A DNA stretch of 64,000 nt from Acidicapsa acidisoli (GTDB lineage Bacteria; Acidobacteriota; Terriglobia; Terriglobales; Acidobacteriaceae): assembly GCF_025685625.1 (NCBI RefSeq), contig NZ_JAGSYI010000002.1, positions 1,426,001 through 1,490,000 of the forward strand. The letters run 5' to 3'. Below, piece after piece: positions 61,906-64,000 of the stretch. Within the stretch, counting starts at the first letter, position 1. Every line of letters begins with the position of its first letter. Below the pieces are notes generated by a model, which did no database searches, had not been told where the DNA came from, and saw nothing but the letters and a program-made list of their open reading frames with translations. A program made the translations under genes and the position numbers.

Positions 61906-62265
61906 TCAGACTCCGATCACCCTCTGCTGCACGTACGTTACGTTGGGTGGACCCGCAGGGATTGCCGTCGCGCTGAAGCAAATGCCATTTCCCGGCCCCG
62001 TGGCCGGCGCCTGCAGCAAAACAAACTCGGCATCGACCATTACGCGAGTCGAGATGTTGGCCCATTGGACCGGAACGCAAGGTTGGGGAACTGGCCCTCC
62101 AGGTGTGGGTATCTGAAACAAACAACCTTCGACGGTCAACTGATCGCTCTCGGTGGCTACAAATTGTCCGTTGACCATAACTCGGCTTTGGCTGGGAGGT
62201 ATGGTCACCGGAGCAACGTGAGGGCAATTCATCACCGCACCCGTATGCAAAATGAATCCCGGCAT
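61906..62265 (-). CDS. PAAR-like spike tip protein
   Basis: A 119-residue protein placed between the spike and gp25 genes, where PAAR-type tips (Afp10-like) are found. It begins MPGFILHTGAVMNCPHVAPV and contains SRVMVNGQFVAT, a Cys/Pro-rich centre (GCLFQIPTPGGPVPQPCVP), and the VDAEFVLLQAPATGPGNGIC segment. Cysteines and histidines near the start could bind the tip metal ion. It would sharpen the spike and may carry cargo. The assignment depends on position and general pattern more than on a strict motif. Confidence 0.78.
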   Translation of the reverse strand: MPGFILHTGAVMNCPHVAPVTIPPSQSRVMVNGQFVATESDQLTVEGCLFQIPTPGGPVPQPCVPVQWANISTRVMVDAEFVLLQAPATGPGNGICFSATAIPAGPPNVTYVQQRVIGV

Positions 62266-62281
62266 CGCTTGATCTCCTTCC

Positions 62282-62818
62282 CTACTTCAGTACCGTGAGC
62301 CCACCTGTGTTGATGTCTACGGCAGTGCCCATCAACGTGATCATCGCGCCTTTGCCGTTCGAGATCGTGATTCCTGCATCGTTGATGAGGATGGCTGCTC
62401 CCGTATTCGAAATGATTGAAATACCTCCCGTAGGCCCCGGAACATCGCTTATGACAATCGAGTTCCCCAAATTGCTGCCAAGCACGATCGGAGGCGGTTC
62501 GGGCGGCGCCGAATTTGCCAGGACCGGGACGTCCGCCGATGAACCGCGCCAACACCCCGTCCACATCGCGAAGTCGGAATCTCCCTGTTGGAATTCAATC
62601 CATACTCCGGAACCGATCGGCGGAACGAAGTACAATCCCATGCCTGTTCCGGCAAGAGGGCTTGCCGACTCCGCCCAGATGCAGGGATCGGAGCCAAGTG
62701 CGTCCGGCACACTGACGAGCAGCCTCCCTGATCGATCGGCATCCACATTGCTCTCGACCACTCCCTTGTACTTGCCATAGAACTTCCTTCTGCTGCTCGT
62801 TCCTGTCGTCCCGCTCAT
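62282..62818 (-). CDS. Baseplate assembly protein V/gp5-like spike (OB-fold)
   Basis: A 178-residue spike protein. The N-terminal half is the OB-fold of gp5/VgrG/protein V: KFYGKYKGVVESNVDADRSG, LLVSVPDALGSDPCIWAESA, GLYFVPPIGSGVWIEFQQG and DFAMWTGCWRG. The C-terminal part forms the start of a beta-helical needle (GGISIISNTGAAILINDAGI, SNGKGAMITLMGTAVDINTG). In Afp/PVC systems this part is normally fused to the gpD-like hub; here the two are separate genes overlapping by four bases (ATGA). The open frame up to 63085 overlaps the hub gene, and the ATG at 62818 is preferred. Confidence 0.9.
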   Translation of the reverse strand: MSGTTGTSSRRKFYGKYKGVVESNVDADRSGRLLVSVPDALGSDPCIWAESASPLAGTGMGLYFVPPIGSGVWIEFQQGDSDFAMWTGCWRGSSADVPVLANSAPPEPPPIVLGSNLGNSIVISDVPGPTGGISIISNTGAAILINDAGITISNGKGAMITLMGTAVDINTGGLTVLK

Positions 62819-63936
62819 GGCATCACCCTCGGTGTCAATGAAATCATCCCGTCGCGTCCAACGCTGAAGCTCTGCTTGTACTCGCCGCGTTTTATGTTGT
62901 GGGTCACACTCTTCACGTAATAGAAGCCGTCGTACGCGACACCCGCACCTCGCACCGATACCAGTTGCCGCGACTTCAGGATGTGCCCGTATCGCAATAC
63001 ATCCAGTTGTCCTGTGCCGGATATCGAATCCGATGCCTCCGCGGTTTGCGCCATCCCCATAAGCAGCGCCTGCGTAGAAGTCCATTTGGATGAATCGGGA
63101 AGTGGTCCTTGCCGCAGCGGCATCGCCGGCCTTAGTGCAAGCGGCGGCCGCAAAATACCTATGTCCGGCACGGGAAGATCGATTGTGATTTTCGTAATTG
63201 GCTCGGTAACACCGACCGTCATCTGCTGTTTCGACAGTCCGTCATACGTGAAGCTGAGGGATTCAACATTGGTGTCCGCATCCATGTTCACGCTGAGTGC
63301 CGGTTGTGGCACCCCTATCCGAATTTCGGGTCCCCAATATGCAATGCTCATGCCGGGCAACGGGCCCGGTTCAATATAGAAGACGTAACCGGCTTCCTGC
63401 GCCAAAGCCTTCGCATAGTTAAGATCAGTGCCGGTCTGGATCGGAATTCTCTCCGTCGGACTTGGAATATCCAGAAGGACCGGCGGAATGGGAAGAGGAA
63501 CAATACCGTAAAGCACATAGTTCAAGCAGAGTAACGCAATACGCGCCTCCGCGGGCATTCCCGGATAACATGTGTTCTTCTCCTCCAGGTCCATCAGCAG
63601 GGAAAGATCTTGTCCGGTGATTGTCAACGTGGATTGCCCCGGCTCGTTGCTTGGCGTCACAGTATGCTGCGTAATGATGCCATCCATCAATACCGTCGGC
63701 ACATTATTTGTCGTAACTACAAGGATGACTCGTATCTTGGGATCGAAATAGCCTGCTGGAAGCATCGCTGTACTGAGCAGCGACTTTTTGCTGAGGGCAA
63801 AGGTGATCTGAAAACCACTCGCTTGCCCTGCTGCGGACGTCACCTGCGCGCTCAGCAGAGCGTCCATGACCGGTTGGGGCGCCGGCACTGGCACCACAGG
63901 ACCAACCAGCAGCGATAAGTAGAAGCCTCTAAGCAT
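62815..63936 (-). CDS. Phage late control D (gpD)-like spike hub protein
   Basis: A 373-residue protein of the gpD/VgrG-hub family. It has strands with PVMDALLSAQVTSAAGQASG and FQITFALSKKSLLSTAMLPA, the LTITGQDLSLLMDLEEKNTC segment (I-x-G-x-D-L-S-x-x-M-D), TDLNYAKALAQEAGYVFYIE near the centre, and a C-terminal YDGFYYVKSVTHNIKRGEY that is typical of this family. It forms the trimeric hub under the needle. The ATG at 63936 overlaps the stop of the LysM gene by eight bases; the longer frame to 63987 is inside that gene. Followed by the separate gp5-like gene. Confidence 0.9.
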   Translation of the reverse strand: MLRGFYLSLLVGPVVPVPAPQPVMDALLSAQVTSAAGQASGFQITFALSKKSLLSTAMLPAGYFDPKIRVILVVTTNNVPTVLMDGIITQHTVTPSNEPGQSTLTITGQDLSLLMDLEEKNTCYPGMPAEARIALLCLNYVLYGIVPLPIPPVLLDIPSPTERIPIQTGTDLNYAKALAQEAGYVFYIEPGPLPGMSIAYWGPEIRIGVPQPALSVNMDADTNVESLSFTYDGLSKQQMTVGVTEPITKITIDLPVPDIGILRPPLALRPAMPLRQGPLPDSSKWTSTQALLMGMAQTAEASDSISGTGQLDVLRYGHILKSRQLVSVRGAGVAYDGFYYVKSVTHNIKRGEYKQSFSVGRDGMISLTPRVMP

Positions 63937-64000
63937 TCGGCGACGTCGACATTCCTTGCGGCAAAGTGATACGAAGTTGCCGGCCAATGGTTTCGGTTAA
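63929..64000 (-). CDS. C-terminal end of an upstream eCIS gene (probably LysM-type, Afp7-like)
   Basis: Only 23 residues are visible before the right edge (LTETIGRQLRITLPQGMSTS and three more, then TAG). The R-Q-L-R-I-T-x-P-x-G pattern resembles the end of LysM-containing tube-to-baseplate proteins that precede the hub gene in Afp-type operons. Too short for a firm call. Overlap with the hub start shows that the operon continues to the right. Confidence 0.5.
   Translation of the reverse strand, partial: LTETIGRQLRITLPQGMSTSPNA

Noticed and set aside
41287-64000. Type VI secretion system or prophage
   Set aside because: No TssJ, TssL, TssM or ClpV-like gene and no capsid, terminase or lysis gene is seen; the DUF4157 and DUF6519 genes point to eCIS. 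The missing right half leaves some doubt.
1-64000. CRISPR array, rRNA genes, intact insertion sequences
   Set aside because: No regularly spaced direct repeats, no rRNA sequence and no complete transposase with terminal inverted repeats was found on either strand.

Overview
The window looks like a chromosomal segment of a Gram-negative soil bacterium, most likely an acidobacterium (class Terriglobia). The reasons are a very large Oar-type TonB receptor with an N-terminal carboxypeptidase-regulatory domain, a second BtuB-like receptor, a DUF3106 protein beside an ECF sigma factor with its zinc-binding anti-sigma factor, and large multicopper oxidase and glycosyltransferase clusters. This placement is inference; there is no rRNA gene or other phylogenetic marker in the window. 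Most coding capacity is on the minus strand.

Left part (1-10.2 kb). A minus-strand operon encodes two DUF1989 proteins, a biotin-dependent 'urea' carboxylase and allophanate hydrolase (cut by the left edge). This gene set is the one now known to assimilate guanidine: carboxylation, deimination to allophanate, then hydrolysis to ammonia and CO2. It lies beside a decayed tyrosine integrase and a tRNA-Val(CAC) gene, so it may sit in an old integrated element. On the other side of the tRNA are a sigma/anti-sigma/DUF3106 operon and a monofunctional proline dehydrogenase.

Middle part (10.9-41 kb). A minus-strand operon encodes two SCO-type copper chaperones, a cytochrome c fused to a periplasmic-binding domain, a giant 1896-residue multicopper oxidase, a YVTN beta-propeller protein and a DXD glycosyltransferase. 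It is preceded by recognisable promoters. Around it lie a 701-residue orphan, a short luciferase-like monooxygenase coupled to a GT4 glycosyltransferase, and a minus-strand run of Oar-type receptor, MFS transporter, CgeB-like glycosyltransferase and two GT2 enzymes. Next come a two-gene split version of VioB (N-terminal half and ferritin-like half), three gene remnants including a frameshifted MntP-like fragment, and a BtuB-like TonB receptor.

Right part (41.3-64 kb). One long minus-strand operon encodes the spike and baseplate half of an extracellular contractile injection system (eCIS). It contains a LysM protein (partial), gpD-like and gp5/V-like spike genes, a PAAR-like tip, gp25, two large gpJ-like baseplate proteins, a tail protein carrying a beta-helix, and a DUF6519 protein. 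These are followed by a TerY-like VWA protein, a PP2C phosphatase and a Ser/Thr kinase (a TerY-P-type triad), a zinc-ribbon coiled-coil protein that shares its C-terminal module with the kinase, two envelope proteins, and a DUF4157 protein ending in an HNH-like domain that is the probable cargo toxin. Sheath, tube and AAA+ ATPase genes would be expected beyond the right edge. The joining of an eCIS with a phosphorylation triad and a shared sensory-like module is the most interesting system in the window.
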